Positions 9,526 to 18,294 of a stretch of DNA of 64,000 nucleotides are shown in pieces (positions within the stretch are counted from its first letter, which is position 1; each line of letters begins with the position of its first letter). A model generated the notes under the pieces. The model did not search any database. It saw only the letters and a program-made list of their open reading frames with translations, and was not told the origin of the DNA. The position numbers were made by a program, and so were the translations under genes. This DNA is from Salinigranum rubrum (GTDB lineage: Archaea; Halobacteriota; Halobacteria; Halobacteriales; Haloferacaceae): positions 3,658,001 to 3,722,000 of the forward strand of contig NZ_CP026309.1 in NCBI RefSeq assembly GCF_002906575.1. The letters run 5' to 3'.

Positions 9526-10266
9526 TCAAGCGACGTCGGAGTCGCGGGCGGCGAGAGAGACGAGGGCGTCGACCGACTCCATCCGAACCAGGGGGTCGTC
9601 CTCGGTACCGATGAAAGCGCGTTCGAGCGCGCGGCACGCCCGTTCGGGGTCGCCCGGCCCACCAGCGTCTTCGACCGTCCCGACGGACGCCGGATCGAAC
9701 GGGACGGCGAGGGCCTCGTACACCGGGGTGAGGAGGTCGACGAGGTCTTCCCTCCCGTTCACGAGGACACAGCCGGCGACGAGCGCCGCGTCCGACTGGA
9801 CGCGCTGGGCGATGCCCGACACCTTTCCTCCCCCGTTCGCGCCCACGAGTCGGACCGAGTGGTCGCCCGGGCAGAAGGAGTCGGCGGGTTCGCCGCGGTC
9901 GGCGTCGACGCCGAGGTCGGAGAGAGCGACGAGGACGCCGTCGACGCCCGCCTCGTACCGCTCGGTGAGCCCACGCCGGGGGTCGTCGAGCGGAATCGCG
10001 TGCGCGAACGCGACCGTCGACCCCGTGTAGGCGACGGCGCGGCCACCGACGCTCCGCTCGACGACGGCGTAGCCTCTCTCGCGGGCGGTTCGACGGGCCA
10101 GGTCGTAGTCGTCGGCGTGCGTGTCGCGGCGGCCGAACGCGACCTGCCGGTGGGGCGTCCACGCGCGGAACGCCTCCTCGCCCGTCTCTCCGGCGCGAGT
10201 CAGCATGGTCGCCGTCGCGGCGCGGTCCTCTGCGGGGGTGGCGGCGCGGCCACGGACGAGTCGCAT
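9526..10266 (-). CDS. lipoate-protein ligase A family protein
   Basis: A 246-residue protein of the LplA/LipB/BirA cofactor-transferase fold. Visible marks are the substrate region VVERSVGGRAVAYTGSTVAFAHAIPL and the catalytic-lysine motif ANGGGKVSGIAQRVQSDAAL, where lipoate ligases have K(I)xG. It should attach lipoate or octanoate to lipoyl domains of 2-oxoacid dehydrogenases or GcvH. It is a single-domain protein, so a partner accessory domain would be needed for full ligase activity in some archaeal types. Start ATG 10266; eight more codons are open upstream. Fifty-four bases separate it from dihydroorotase. Confidence 0.85.
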   Translation of the reverse strand: MRLVRGRAATPAEDRAATATMLTRAGETGEEAFRAWTPHRQVAFGRRDTHADDYDLARRTARERGYAVVERSVGGRAVAYTGSTVAFAHAIPLDDPRRGLTERYEAGVDGVLVALSDLGVDADRGEPADSFCPGDHSVRLVGANGGGKVSGIAQRVQSDAALVAGCVLVNGREDLVDLLTPVYEALAVPFDPASVGTVEDAGGPGDPERACRALERAFIGTEDDPLVRMESVDALVSLAARDSDVA

Positions 10267-10501
10267 ACGTTCGGGAAGGGGTGAAGGCACCTAACGGTGT
10301 CTCTGCGGGGCCGAGATGTCGACCGAAGGCGAGCAGGCGACACGCTCCCGCATCACGGGGCGGTGTGTCGCGCAATCGCTGACGCCCCGTGGCGACTATC
10401 AGTGCACGTCGACGACTGGTCGCGGCTTCGTATTTCAACGCTCGCCTGCGGTCGCCGGTGAGAGCCGACGCACTCATACGCTCGTCCTCCCTGCGGTCGG
10501 T

Positions 10502-11419
10502 ATGGTAGTCGCGCCGGAGCAGGCGGACGAACGGCAGGTCGCCCTCCCCGCCGCGTCGCTCGACCCGTTCCGTCGGCTCTCGCTGTACAACTCGCCGTAC
10601 CCGGCGCACGACGCGGGCTGTGCGGTCGACCTCTACCCCGACTCGAACGACGGTATCTCACCGGTGAGCGGAGTGGTCCGGGAGACACGAACCGTGAGAA
10701 CACCACAGAAGCCGTACGCGGTCGAACACGACCACCTCGTCCTCGTCGACTGCGACGCCGAGTGGTGTGCGGCGGCGGGCCTCGACGTACCCGTGGTCGC
10801 GCGCGTCCTCCACATCGAGCCAGGGGTCGAACCCGGCGACCGAGTCGATGTCGGAGAGTCGCTGGGCGAGATGGTGCGCTCGGGCTTTTTCGCCCCCTGG
10901 GTCGACAACCACGTCCACCTCGGGTTCAGAGAGGAAGGGCAGAACCTCCAGCGCGCCTCTGGGTCGCTCCCGCTGTCGCTGCCGTTCACGCCGACGCCGC
11001 TCGCGTGGGACGGGTGGGGGACGATTGTCGAGACGGGCGAGACGTACGTGGTTCTCGATTCGCCCACGCATCCCGGCGGAGACTGGTGCGGCATCGGCGC
11101 GGACCGAGAGGACGGGAGCACGAGTCCGGGCGTCCTCGACGGCGGCCTCCCGCATTACGACGGGGGCGGCCTGCTCGGGGCGTCGGTAGACGGCGAGACA
11201 CAGCCGACGGGGTCGGTGTCGCTACTCGGAACGGTCGTCGGCGACCGCACCGGTCGGACCGTCACCTGGCGTGACGTGGAGGTCGAAATCGGCGGCGAAC
11301 GGGCACACGGGCTGTCGCTCTTTCTCGCCCGCGAGGGGCCGGCCGGCGCGAAGGTGGTCTGTCCGGGTCACGGGTTCGAACGAGGCGAGCGGGTACAGAC
11401 CCGGATTCGGACCCGGTGA
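10502..11419 (+). CDS. M23/LytM-like (lysostaphin-fold) domain protein
   Basis: A 305-residue soluble protein. Its N-terminal half resembles LytM/M23 folds: YNSPYPAHDAGCAVDLYP (candidate metal-binding His/Asp), SPVSGVV, the glycine turn HIEPGVEPGDRVDVGESLGE, and a downstream HVHLGFR with the HxH pattern. The His-to-Asp spacing is not the textbook HxxxD, so enzymatic activity is uncertain and a lipoyl-like hammerhead role is possible. The C-terminal 130 residues are beta-rich and unknown to me. No signal peptide. A TATA-like ACTCATAC at 10472-10479 lies 27 bases before ATG 10502, so I reject 62 upstream codons. Confidence 0.75.
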   Translation: MVVAPEQADERQVALPAASLDPFRRLSLYNSPYPAHDAGCAVDLYPDSNDGISPVSGVVRETRTVRTPQKPYAVEHDHLVLVDCDAEWCAAAGLDVPVVARVLHIEPGVEPGDRVDVGESLGEMVRSGFFAPWVDNHVHLGFREEGQNLQRASGSLPLSLPFTPTPLAWDGWGTIVETGETYVVLDSPTHPGGDWCGIGADREDGSTSPGVLDGGLPHYDGGGLLGASVDGETQPTGSVSLLGTVVGDRTGRTVTWRDVEVEIGGERAHGLSLFLAREGPAGAKVVCPGHGFERGERVQTRIRTR

Positions 11420-11486
11420 GGGGGTTCGGGACGGCGTCCGGTCAGAGACCGACGGGTACAAGCGCGCCGGAGAGAGAAGCCCGCCC

Positions 11487-12002
11487 GTGACGACCGACGC
11501 GTTCCCGCCGACGGTCACCGACCTGTTCGTGGAGTACATCGAGGACCGTCACGGCTACCTCTCGTGGCTCGGCACGCGGATCGACGAGGTCGAGTACGGC
11601 CGCGTGGTGATGTCCGTCCCGTTCGACGAGAAGCTGACGAACGACGTCCCCACCGAGGACGGAGGGCACTCCGAAACCCCGCAGGTCCACGGTGGGGTGG
11701 CGGCGACGCTCATCGACACGGCCGGGGCGGTCACCCAGCGGACGCTGTTCGACGACCCACTCTCCGGCGGATTGGCCACGGTGAACCTCAACGTGAACTA
11801 CCTGCGCCCGGCGTCGGGCGACCTGACGGCGACGGCGGAGGTAGTCCGCGCGGGCGGAACCATCGGCGTCTCGACAGTGACGGTCGAGGGGCCGACGCCC
11901 GACGGCGACGGCCGGCACCCGGTCGCGACCGGGCAGGTGGCGTACCGGCTCTTCCGGGACGAGGGAGAGAGCGACGACGGGGACGAGGCTGCCGACGACT
12001 GA
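11487..12002 (+). CDS. PaaI-type hotdog thioesterase
   Basis: A 171-residue single hotdog-domain protein of the PaaI/YbgC class, which hydrolyses acyl-CoA thioesters. The segment PQVHGGVAATLIDTAGAVTQ holds the HGG motif and the acidic residue of the helix typical of PaaI enzymes; NLNVNYLRPASGDLTATAEV is the conserved central strand pair. An acidic tail (GESDDGDEAADD) ends the protein. Start GTG 11487 gives the usual N-terminus; the open frame before it overlaps the preceding gene. The substrate cannot be inferred. Confidence 0.9.
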   Translation: MTTDAFPPTVTDLFVEYIEDRHGYLSWLGTRIDEVEYGRVVMSVPFDEKLTNDVPTEDGGHSETPQVHGGVAATLIDTAGAVTQRTLFDDPLSGGLATVNLNVNYLRPASGDLTATAEVVRAGGTIGVSTVTVEGPTPDGDGRHPVATGQVAYRLFRDEGESDDGDEAADD

Positions 12003-12008
12003 CGCCGG

Positions 12009-12587
12009 TCAGTCGAACGCCACCTCGTCGACGGTCGTCGTCTCGCCGAACAGCCAGTCCGCGTGGTCGAGCGCGTACTCTCTGTGTTCTTCCTCCAGAT
12101 ACCCGACCGCGTCGCGGACGAGGACCGGTTTGAAGTCGCGCAGGCCGGCGCTCCCCGCCGTGTGGAGGACGCAGACGTTCGCGAGCGTGCCGCAGATGAG
12201 TAAGTCGTCGACGCCGTGCGCGCGGAGCCACCCCTCCAGTTGGGTCCGATAGAACGCGTCGTAGGTGTGTTTCTCGACGACGAGGTCCTCCTCGCGGACG
12301 TCGAGTTCCTCGACGAGTTCGGCGTCCCACGTCCCCTCGACGACGTGTTCGCCCCAGCGGTCGAACTCGTCGTAGTAGTGGTTGTTCTCGAACTGCTCGG
12401 GCGGGTGGACGTCGCGGGTGTAGACGGCGTGTGCGCCCGCCTCCCGGGCGCGGGCGACGAGGTCCGTCACCGGTTCGACGGCGTCGCCGCTCGGCGGCGC
12501 GTAGAGGCTCCCCTCGGGGTGACAGAAGCCGTTCTGCATGTCGACCACGACGACCGCCGTTCGGGTGGGTTCGAACGTCTCGGGCAT
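12009..12587 (-). CDS. nicotinamidase-like cysteine hydrolase (isochorismatase superfamily)
   Basis: A 192-residue amidohydrolase. The catalytic triad is visible: Asp in AVVVVDMQNGF, Lys in LVVEKHTYDAF and Cys in GTLANVCVLHT. The metal site expected of nicotinamidase is supported by TRDVHPPEQ (Asp and His) and GEHVVEGTWDAEL. Nicotinamidase turns nicotinamide into nicotinate for NAD salvage, and a nicotinate phosphoribosyltransferase gene lies about 4 kb away. Start ATG 12587 is backed by a TATA-like CTTTAC (minus, near 12611-12617) 27 bases upstream. Another isochorismatase-family amidase remains possible. Confidence 0.85.
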   Translation of the reverse strand: MPETFEPTRTAVVVVDMQNGFCHPEGSLYAPPSGDAVEPVTDLVARAREAGAHAVYTRDVHPPEQFENNHYYDEFDRWGEHVVEGTWDAELVEELDVREEDLVVEKHTYDAFYRTQLEGWLRAHGVDDLLICGTLANVCVLHTAGSAGLRDFKPVLVRDAVGYLEEEHREYALDHADWLFGETTTVDEVAFD

Positions 12588-12718
12588 AGATTCGGGTACG
12601 GTCGGCGGCGGTAAAGGCACGGCGGCGAGCGCGGTGCAGCGTGTGGTCCCGGAGCGTCCGGAGCGCGTGGTCGACGCCCCCTGACAAGGTTCTTCAGGGT
12701 CGGCCCCCTGGTCCGGGT

Positions 12719-14194
12719 ATGAGACGGTTGCAGTTCTCGTCCCTCCTCGTCGTCGTGCTCGTGGTGCTCGCGGGCTGTGCGGCGCCCTTCGCGGATGGGC
12801 CGCCGCCCGCCGGAGCGGGAAGCGGCGAGGGCGGGGGCGAGCAGGCGGACGCGAACGGCGGAGGGAGTGGAGCGAACGGGTTCGATTTCGCCGACCCGTC
12901 ACAGGATAGACTCGGCTGGGAGGCCGGCTACTGGCACAACGAGTCGATCGACGTCAACCAGTCGGACGGGCTCTCCGACGCCGAGATGGACGCCTTCGTC
13001 GGGCGGTCGATGGCGCGCGTCGAGTACATTCGAGGCCTGGAGTTCGACTCGGAGGTGCCCGTCGAGGTCATCGCCCGCTCGGAGTACCGCAACGGGTCGT
13101 CGGAGGTGCCGACGCCCGCGGAGGACGACTTCGCCGCCTGGAACAACCAGGTGTGGGAGGCGCTCTTCATCACGGGTGAGGACACGAACGTCCAGCAGGC
13201 GCTTTCGGACACGCAGAGCAGTTCCGTCGTCGGGTTCTACGCGCCCGCCGACGACGAGATCAAGATCATCACCGAGACGCCCGAGGAACCGGTGTTGCGC
13301 AACGCGACGCTCATCCACGAACTCGTCCACGCCCTCCAGGACCAGCGGTTCGACCTCACCAACGAGCGTTACCGCGGCGCGACGCAGGACGGCGACCTCG
13401 CTATCGACGGCCTCGTCGAGGGTGACGCGAACTACGTCGAAGACCAGTACGTGCAGCGGTGTGCGAGCGGCGAGTGGGAGTGCGTCCCGACGCCCGCACA
13501 GGGCGGTGGCTCGGACGGTCCGGCACCGAACCTCGGCATCCTACTCACGGTGTTTCAGCCGTACTCGGACGGCCCGGTGTACGTCTCCTCGCTCAGAGAC
13601 CGAGGTGGCTGGGAGAGGGTCAACGACGCGTTCGACTCGCCGCCGGCGTCGACCGAACAGATCATCCACGTCACCGACGAGGAACCGGTCCCCATCGAGT
13701 TCCGTGACCGCGCGCGGAACGGGTGGGCGCTCTACCCCGACCAGGGCGTCGACGGCTCCGACACGGTGGGGGAGGCGTCCATCTTCGCGATGTTCTGGGC
13801 ACAGGCGCGGTCGGGCGCCGACACCATCAACCCCCGCGGACTGTTCGAGACCGACAGTCCCTACGACACGTACAACTACGCCGCCGAGCCCTCGGCGGGG
13901 TGGGCCAACGACCGCGTCTTCCCGTACCACAAGGGGTCGGGCCCGAGAGCCGAGTACGGCTACGTCTGGGTGACCGAGTGGGACACAGAAGAGGACGCCC
14001 GGGAGTTCCTCGGCGCGTATCGCGCCATCCTCCGCGCGCAGGGCGGGAGCCAGCAGGCGTCGAACTCGAACGTCTGGGTCGTCTCGGAGGGGCCGTACGA
14101 AGACGCCTTCCGCGTCACCCGCTCGGGAACCCGGGTCGTCATCGTCAACGCGCCGACGGCAGAGGACCTGAACGACGTGCGACCGCGGGGGTAG
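12719..14194 (+). CDS. Hvo_1808-type surface lipoprotein with HExxH motif
   Basis: A 491-residue exported lipoprotein: hydrophobic signal LLVVVLVVLAGC with a lipobox, then a Gly-rich linker and a large extracellular domain. The domain contains LIHELVHALQDQRFDL, a zincin HExxH motif, followed about 35 residues later by LVEGDANYVED, whose Glu is placed like the third zinc ligand of gluzincins. This fits the haloarchaeal Hvo_1808 surface-protein family. I infer a cell-surface metallopeptidase or a metallopeptidase-derived protein; no substrate is evident. Start ATG 12719 begins the signal peptide directly. Confidence 0.88.
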   Translation: MRRLQFSSLLVVVLVVLAGCAAPFADGPPPAGAGSGEGGGEQADANGGGSGANGFDFADPSQDRLGWEAGYWHNESIDVNQSDGLSDAEMDAFVGRSMARVEYIRGLEFDSEVPVEVIARSEYRNGSSEVPTPAEDDFAAWNNQVWEALFITGEDTNVQQALSDTQSSSVVGFYAPADDEIKIITETPEEPVLRNATLIHELVHALQDQRFDLTNERYRGATQDGDLAIDGLVEGDANYVEDQYVQRCASGEWECVPTPAQGGGSDGPAPNLGILLTVFQPYSDGPVYVSSLRDRGGWERVNDAFDSPPASTEQIIHVTDEEPVPIEFRDRARNGWALYPDQGVDGSDTVGEASIFAMFWAQARSGADTINPRGLFETDSPYDTYNYAAEPSAGWANDRVFPYHKGSGPRAEYGYVWVTEWDTEEDAREFLGAYRAILRAQGGSQQASNSNVWVVSEGPYEDAFRVTRSGTRVVIVNAPTAEDLNDVRPRG

Positions 14195-14229
14195 ACTCCT
14201 CGGACGTGAACGGTCCCCAACGCACTGTG

Positions 14230-14252
14230 GGGGTCGCGACGGGAGCGACCCC
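14230..14252. terminator. GC-rich hairpin between convergent genes
   Basis: GGGGTCGC (14230-14237) and its reverse complement GCGACCCC (14245-14252) flank a 7-base loop between a plus-strand lipoprotein gene and a minus-strand regulator gene. There is no T-run, so a role in termination or transcript-end stability is only inferred. Confidence 0.35.
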
Positions 14253-14310
14253 GCTGGGGTCCGCAGGCAGAGAGGATAGCACCCACGGCGAACCCACACC
14301 GGACGGGAAG

Positions 14311-15027
14311 TCACCTAAGCCGGAGTTGTCCGAGGAGAATCGACTCTACCTTATGCAGGTGTTCGTGCAGCGTCGACGTGGTTACACACAGTTCGTCCGC
14401 TAACTCGCCGGCCGACGCTCCCTTCGGATACTCGTAGTATCCTCTCTCGCGAGCGAGTTGAAAGACCTCCAACTGTCGCTTCGTGAGCCGGTCGACCGGC
14501 AGCGTCGTCACCGCGTTCTGACGACTCGCTTGCGTCATGCTCCGGACGTTGATCTCCGCATCCATCTCCTCGCGGACGTCCGCGAACTTCTCCTGGACGG
14601 TCTCCCGCCCGTGGTTGGTGGCGAGTTCCCAGTACTCGCGTCCGTCCCGAATGTCGATCGGACCGGTACAGACGAACCCTCGAGACGTCAACGGTTGACT
14701 GATCTGTTTGTTCCCGTCGTGAACGACCAGTAGCTCCCGCGTCGCGTTCCCCGGTTTCGAGAGACCGGTCTGTCGGAACACCGACGCCATCTCCGAAACC
14801 GAGTGGACGTGCTCCGACTCCGCGATCGCCTCGACACCTCTCGAAATCGTCTCCTGTTCGTCCGCGTAGACCGTAAAGAGCGTCGCGACTTCCTCACCGG
14901 TCGTGTAGATTCCGTAGCCGAGTAGCCCGACGTCGAGTCGCTCCGTGACCTCGATCTCCCAGCAGTCGGGGTACCAGAGGTCGATCGACACGTGGAGCGC
15001 GTCGGCGAATCGTTCGGAGGCCGTCAT
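14311..15027 (-). CDS. HTH-10 (Bat-type) transcriptional regulator
   Basis: A 238-residue regulator. The N-terminal two thirds form an alpha/beta sensor-like region of the bacterio-opsin-activator type without recognisable cofactor motif. The C-terminal 55 residues are a typical HTH-10 domain: LTKRQLEVFQLARERGYYEY, then GASAGELADELCVTTSTLHEHL. These proteins bind DNA and tune metabolic or stress genes in haloarchaea. Start ATG 15027 (MTASERFADAL). It lies next to an acyl-CoA dehydrogenase gene on the same strand but downstream of it; whether it regulates that gene is unknown. Confidence 0.87.
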   Translation of the reverse strand: MTASERFADALHVSIDLWYPDCWEIEVTERLDVGLLGYGIYTTGEEVATLFTVYADEQETISRGVEAIAESEHVHSVSEMASVFRQTGLSKPGNATRELLVVHDGNKQISQPLTSRGFVCTGPIDIRDGREYWELATNHGRETVQEKFADVREEMDAEINVRSMTQASRQNAVTTLPVDRLTKRQLEVFQLARERGYYEYPKGASAGELADELCVTTSTLHEHLHKVESILLGQLRLR

Positions 15028-15111
15028 CACTGAGAGTCGCTCCTGATTCTGGCAACGCTCACCAGCAAAGTAACTGTTCACCCGACCGGTCTGTCGACGG
15101 GCCGGTTTCGT

Positions 15112-16251
15112 TCACGTGCTGTGTCGCTCGAACACCGCATCGGCGAGCGTGTTCTCGTGGCCTTCGTTCGGACCGCCCGCGATGGTGAGGAGTTTCGCAT
15201 CGCGCAGGTATCGTTCGACGTGGTGTTCGGTCGTGTATCCCATCCCGCCGTGGAGTTGAATCGCGTCGGTGGCGTTGTCGACCGCGGCCTGTGTCGCGTT
15301 GATCTTCGCCATACTGAACTCACGGACCACATCGTGTCCGCGTTCGGCCCGGTCGGCGGCGCGAAGCGTGAGCAGCCGCGCAGCATCGACGCGCTCGGCC
15401 ATCTCGCCGACCGTCCAGCGTACGCCCTGAAAGTCGCCGATGTGCTGACCGTACTGCTCGCGGGCACTCGTGTAGGCGACGGTGTCTTCGAGGGCCGCAC
15501 GAGCGATGCCGACACCGCGGGCCGGGACGTTCACGCCGGAGTGAACCGCTCGGCGCTGGACGTACCCCTCGCCCTCGTCACCGACGAGCCGATCCTCGGG
15601 AACGCGGACGTCGTCGAGGGAGACGCGGGGGGACTTGACGCTTCTCGCACCCAGTGTCTCCCACACCTCCTCGACTTCGAACTCCTCGGTCGGAACGAGG
15701 AACGCGCTGATGTTGTGCGGTTCGTCCCGGTCGGGACCGCTCTTCGCGTACGTGAGGACGTAGTCGGCGTCGAGGAAGTTGGTTACCCACTGCTTGTGGC
15801 CGTCGAGAACCCACTCGTTCCCGTCTCGCTCCGCAGTGGTTTCCATCTCCAGTTTGTTGCTACCCGCGTTCGCTTCGCTGAGGCCGAGCGCACCGACCGT
15901 GTCGAACGCCGCCATCTCGGGGAGGAACTCGTCGCGTTGCTCCTCGGTCCCGAACCGTTCGACGACGGTCGCGACACCGAGGTGTAGCCCGACGGTGCTG
16001 GCGACCGACATGAGTGCGGCCGAGAGTTCCTCGATCATCAGGGCGAGTTCGACGAGTCCCTCCCCGCGTCCGCCGTACGCTTCAGGGAGGGTCAGTCCGG
16101 TGAGACGGCGCTCGCCGAGTTCGTCGAGGATATCGGTTGGGTACACCTCCTGTCGGTCGAGTTCGATCGCCCGGGGCTCGATTTCGTATTCCGCAAACTC
16201 CCGGACTTCGTTCCGGATCGACTGCTGGGTCGTCGTCAGCTCGAACCTCAT
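15112..16251 (-). CDS. acyl-CoA dehydrogenase
   Basis: A 379-residue flavoprotein that introduces the alpha,beta double bond in acyl-CoAs. It has the normal family length and order: N-terminal helical domain (TTQQSIRNEVREFAEYEI), the FAD-contact signature ALGLSEANAGSNKLEMETTA, the beta domain, and the C-terminal helical domain with QLHGGMGYTTEHHVERYLRD, whose terminal part carries the catalytic-base region of this family. A TATA-like AGTAAATA/TATTTACT at 16277-16284 is 29 bases before ATG 16251. Chain-length specificity cannot be read. The HTH-10 regulator follows 84 bases downstream. Confidence 0.93.
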   Translation of the reverse strand: MRFELTTTQQSIRNEVREFAEYEIEPRAIELDRQEVYPTDILDELGERRLTGLTLPEAYGGRGEGLVELALMIEELSAALMSVASTVGLHLGVATVVERFGTEEQRDEFLPEMAAFDTVGALGLSEANAGSNKLEMETTAERDGNEWVLDGHKQWVTNFLDADYVLTYAKSGPDRDEPHNISAFLVPTEEFEVEEVWETLGARSVKSPRVSLDDVRVPEDRLVGDEGEGYVQRRAVHSGVNVPARGVGIARAALEDTVAYTSAREQYGQHIGDFQGVRWTVGEMAERVDAARLLTLRAADRAERGHDVVREFSMAKINATQAAVDNATDAIQLHGGMGYTTEHHVERYLRDAKLLTIAGGPNEGHENTLADAVFERHST

Positions 16252-16436
16252 GCGTGAAAGGACGTGGCGTGGACGGAGTAAATACAGAGCCTGCTATAGA
16301 AGGTGCTCGCGCTGTCGTCGCTGTGTACGGGGCCTGTCCCCCGAACGGGAGCAGGGTCACCCACGAACCTCTCGAAGGGCGGCACACCGCCACAGTCGAA
16401 GACGATTCCTCTTCGAACCCGACGACCGAACGAGTG

Positions 16437-16443
16437 TTTTTTT
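16437..16443 (+). promoter_or_regulatory. T-tract TATA-like box before pncB
   Basis: Seven consecutive T residues centred 28 bases before ATG 16468. The spacing fits a leaderless promoter and favours that ATG over the one at 16453. Confidence 0.45.
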
Positions 16444-16467
16444 CACGCCCCGATGGCAACGACGCGT

Positions 16468-17625
16468 ATGACCGACTTCGACATCGTCGGCGCCGACGCG
16501 ATTGCCGAGGGGCGGGCGACCGACGCGTACTTCGAGCGCACGGAGGAGACGCTCGAAGCCGCCGGACGCAACCCGGCCGTCGTCGCGGAGGTGACGGCAG
16601 ACCAGTTCTCGGAGGGACGGTACGAACTCCTCGCGGGCGTGAAGGACGCGGCGCACCTCCTCTCGGGGCTGCCGGTCGACGTCGATTCGATTCCCGAAGG
16701 ACGGCTGTTCGACGGCGGCCCGGTGATGCGCATCTCGGGGAACTATCTCGACTTCGCCCGGTACGAGACCGCTCTCTTGGGCTTTCTGAGCCACGCCAGC
16801 GGCGTCGCCACCGCCGCGCTCGACGTTCGAACTGCCGCACCCGACTCGCTGGTGCTCTCGTTCGGGGCGCGACACGTCCACCCCTCCATCGCCGCGATGG
16901 TCGAGCGGTCGGCCCTCGTCGCCGGCCTCGACGGCTTCTCACACGTCGCCGCCGGCGAAGTCCTCGGGCGGGAGGCGTCGGGGACGATGCCGCACGCGCT
17001 CGTCATCTGTTTCGGCCCCGGGAATCAGGAGTCGGCGTGGCGGGCGTTCGACGAAACCGTCGACGAGAGCGTCCCGAGAGTCGCGCTGTGTGACACCTAC
17101 AGCGACGAAGTCGACGAGGTGTTGCGGGCCGCCGAGAGCATGGACCGTCTCGACAGCGTCCGTCTCGACACCACCGCTTCGAGGCGAGGCGACTTCCGAC
17201 ACATCCTCCGGGAGGTCCGGTGGGCCCTCGACAGCGAGGGGTACGACGAGGTGGAGATATTCGCCAGCGGCGGCCTCGGCCCCGCGGATCTCCGCGGACT
17301 CCGCGACGTCGCCGACGGCTTCGGCGTCGGCGGCTACGTCTCGAACGCCGACCCCGTCGACTTCGCGCTCGACATCGTCGAAGTCGAGGGGGAAGCGGGC
17401 GCGAAGCGGGGGAAACTCGGCGGGGTCAAAGAGGTGTACCGGACCCGGGACGGGGGACACGAGATTCGAAGACGGGACGAACCGGCACCCGAGGGAGGCG
17501 AAGCCCTGCTGGAGCCGCTGATTCGAGGGGGGGAACTCGTCGACGGCATCGACCTGTATCTCGACGCGGCCGCCGCACGGGCCGAAGCCGACGCGGAGTT
17601 GTGCGGCTACGGCGCCGATCCGTGA
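16468..17625 (+). CDS. pncB: nicotinate phosphoribosyltransferase
   Basis: A 385-residue enzyme joining nicotinate to PRPP to give nicotinate mononucleotide in NAD salvage. Length and motifs fit the archaeal class: AIAEGRATDAYFERT near the start, FGARHVHPSIAAMVER (the phosphoribosyl-binding arginine/histidine region), VALCDTYSDEVDEVLRA, RLDTTASRRGDFRHIL, and the phosphate-binding FASGGLGPADLRGLRD. Start ATG 16468 is preferred over 16453 because of a T-tract 28 bases upstream. A nicotinamidase-like gene at 12009-12587 could supply its substrate. Confidence 0.92.
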   Translation: MTDFDIVGADAIAEGRATDAYFERTEETLEAAGRNPAVVAEVTADQFSEGRYELLAGVKDAAHLLSGLPVDVDSIPEGRLFDGGPVMRISGNYLDFARYETALLGFLSHASGVATAALDVRTAAPDSLVLSFGARHVHPSIAAMVERSALVAGLDGFSHVAAGEVLGREASGTMPHALVICFGPGNQESAWRAFDETVDESVPRVALCDTYSDEVDEVLRAAESMDRLDSVRLDTTASRRGDFRHILREVRWALDSEGYDEVEIFASGGLGPADLRGLRDVADGFGVGGYVSNADPVDFALDIVEVEGEAGAKRGKLGGVKEVYRTRDGGHEIRRRDEPAPEGGEALLEPLIRGGELVDGIDLYLDAAAARAEADAELCGYGADP

Positions 17626-17647
17626 GAGAGCCGTCGGCGCGACCCGT

Positions 17648-18145
17648 TCACGCCTCGGCGAGGTCCGCGACGACGTCGCCGAGGTCCGCGACGAACGCCT
17701 CGAAGTCGACGTCGCCCTCGCCCTCGACCCACGTGTGTCTGATCGTCCCCTCGCTGTCGAGGACGAAGACGCTCCGTTCTGCGACTTCGAGCATGCCGTA
17801 CATGTCTTCGCGGACGACGCCGTAGGTGTGGATGACCTCGTGGTCCCAGTCCGACAGCATCGGGAAGTCGAACCCCTCCTGTCGCATCCAGATGTTCTGC
17901 GAGAAGGGGAGGTCGACGCTGATGCCGTACACCTGCGCGTCGACAGCGTTGAACAGGCTCATCGAGTCCCGGAACGCGCACATCTCCGCCGTACAGCCGC
18001 GGGTGAACGCCGCGGGGTAGAAGGCGAGGACGATGGGGCCGTCGCCGAAGGCGTCAGAGAGCGTGAACGCCTCGAAGTCGTTGTACGCGGCCCCGCCCGC
18101 CTTGGGGAGCGTGAAGTCCGGAGCGGTGTCGCCGGCTGTGAGCAT
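17648..18145 (-). CDS. peroxiredoxin (AhpC/TSA, redoxin domain)
   Basis: A 165-residue thiol peroxidase. The peroxidatic cysteine sits in FYPAAFTRGCTAEMCAFRD, with a second Cys five residues on; the arrangement resembles the BCP/PrxQ group. The strand DGPIVLAFYPAAF and the downstream SVDLPFSQNIWMRQ are typical thioredoxin-fold elements. It reduces hydrogen or organic peroxides with electrons from thioredoxin-like donors. A TATA-like TACTTGT lies about 27 bases before ATG 18145. Convergent with pncB. Confidence 0.92.
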   Translation of the reverse strand: MLTAGDTAPDFTLPKAGGAAYNDFEAFTLSDAFGDGPIVLAFYPAAFTRGCTAEMCAFRDSMSLFNAVDAQVYGISVDLPFSQNIWMRQEGFDFPMLSDWDHEVIHTYGVVREDMYGMLEVAERSVFVLDSEGTIRHTWVEGEGDVDFEAFVADLGDVVADLAEA

Positions 18146-18294
18146 ACCGGTCCGTCGCTCGCGGAGTACAAGTACCCGTGGGCCTCGCCACGCTCAGTCC
18201 GATGCGCCGTGTGCCGGAGACACGAACCGGGCGCGGATGTGATGGAGGCCTCTAAAACCCGGATCGATCCGACGTCGCAGGAGAACGGTCGTCG

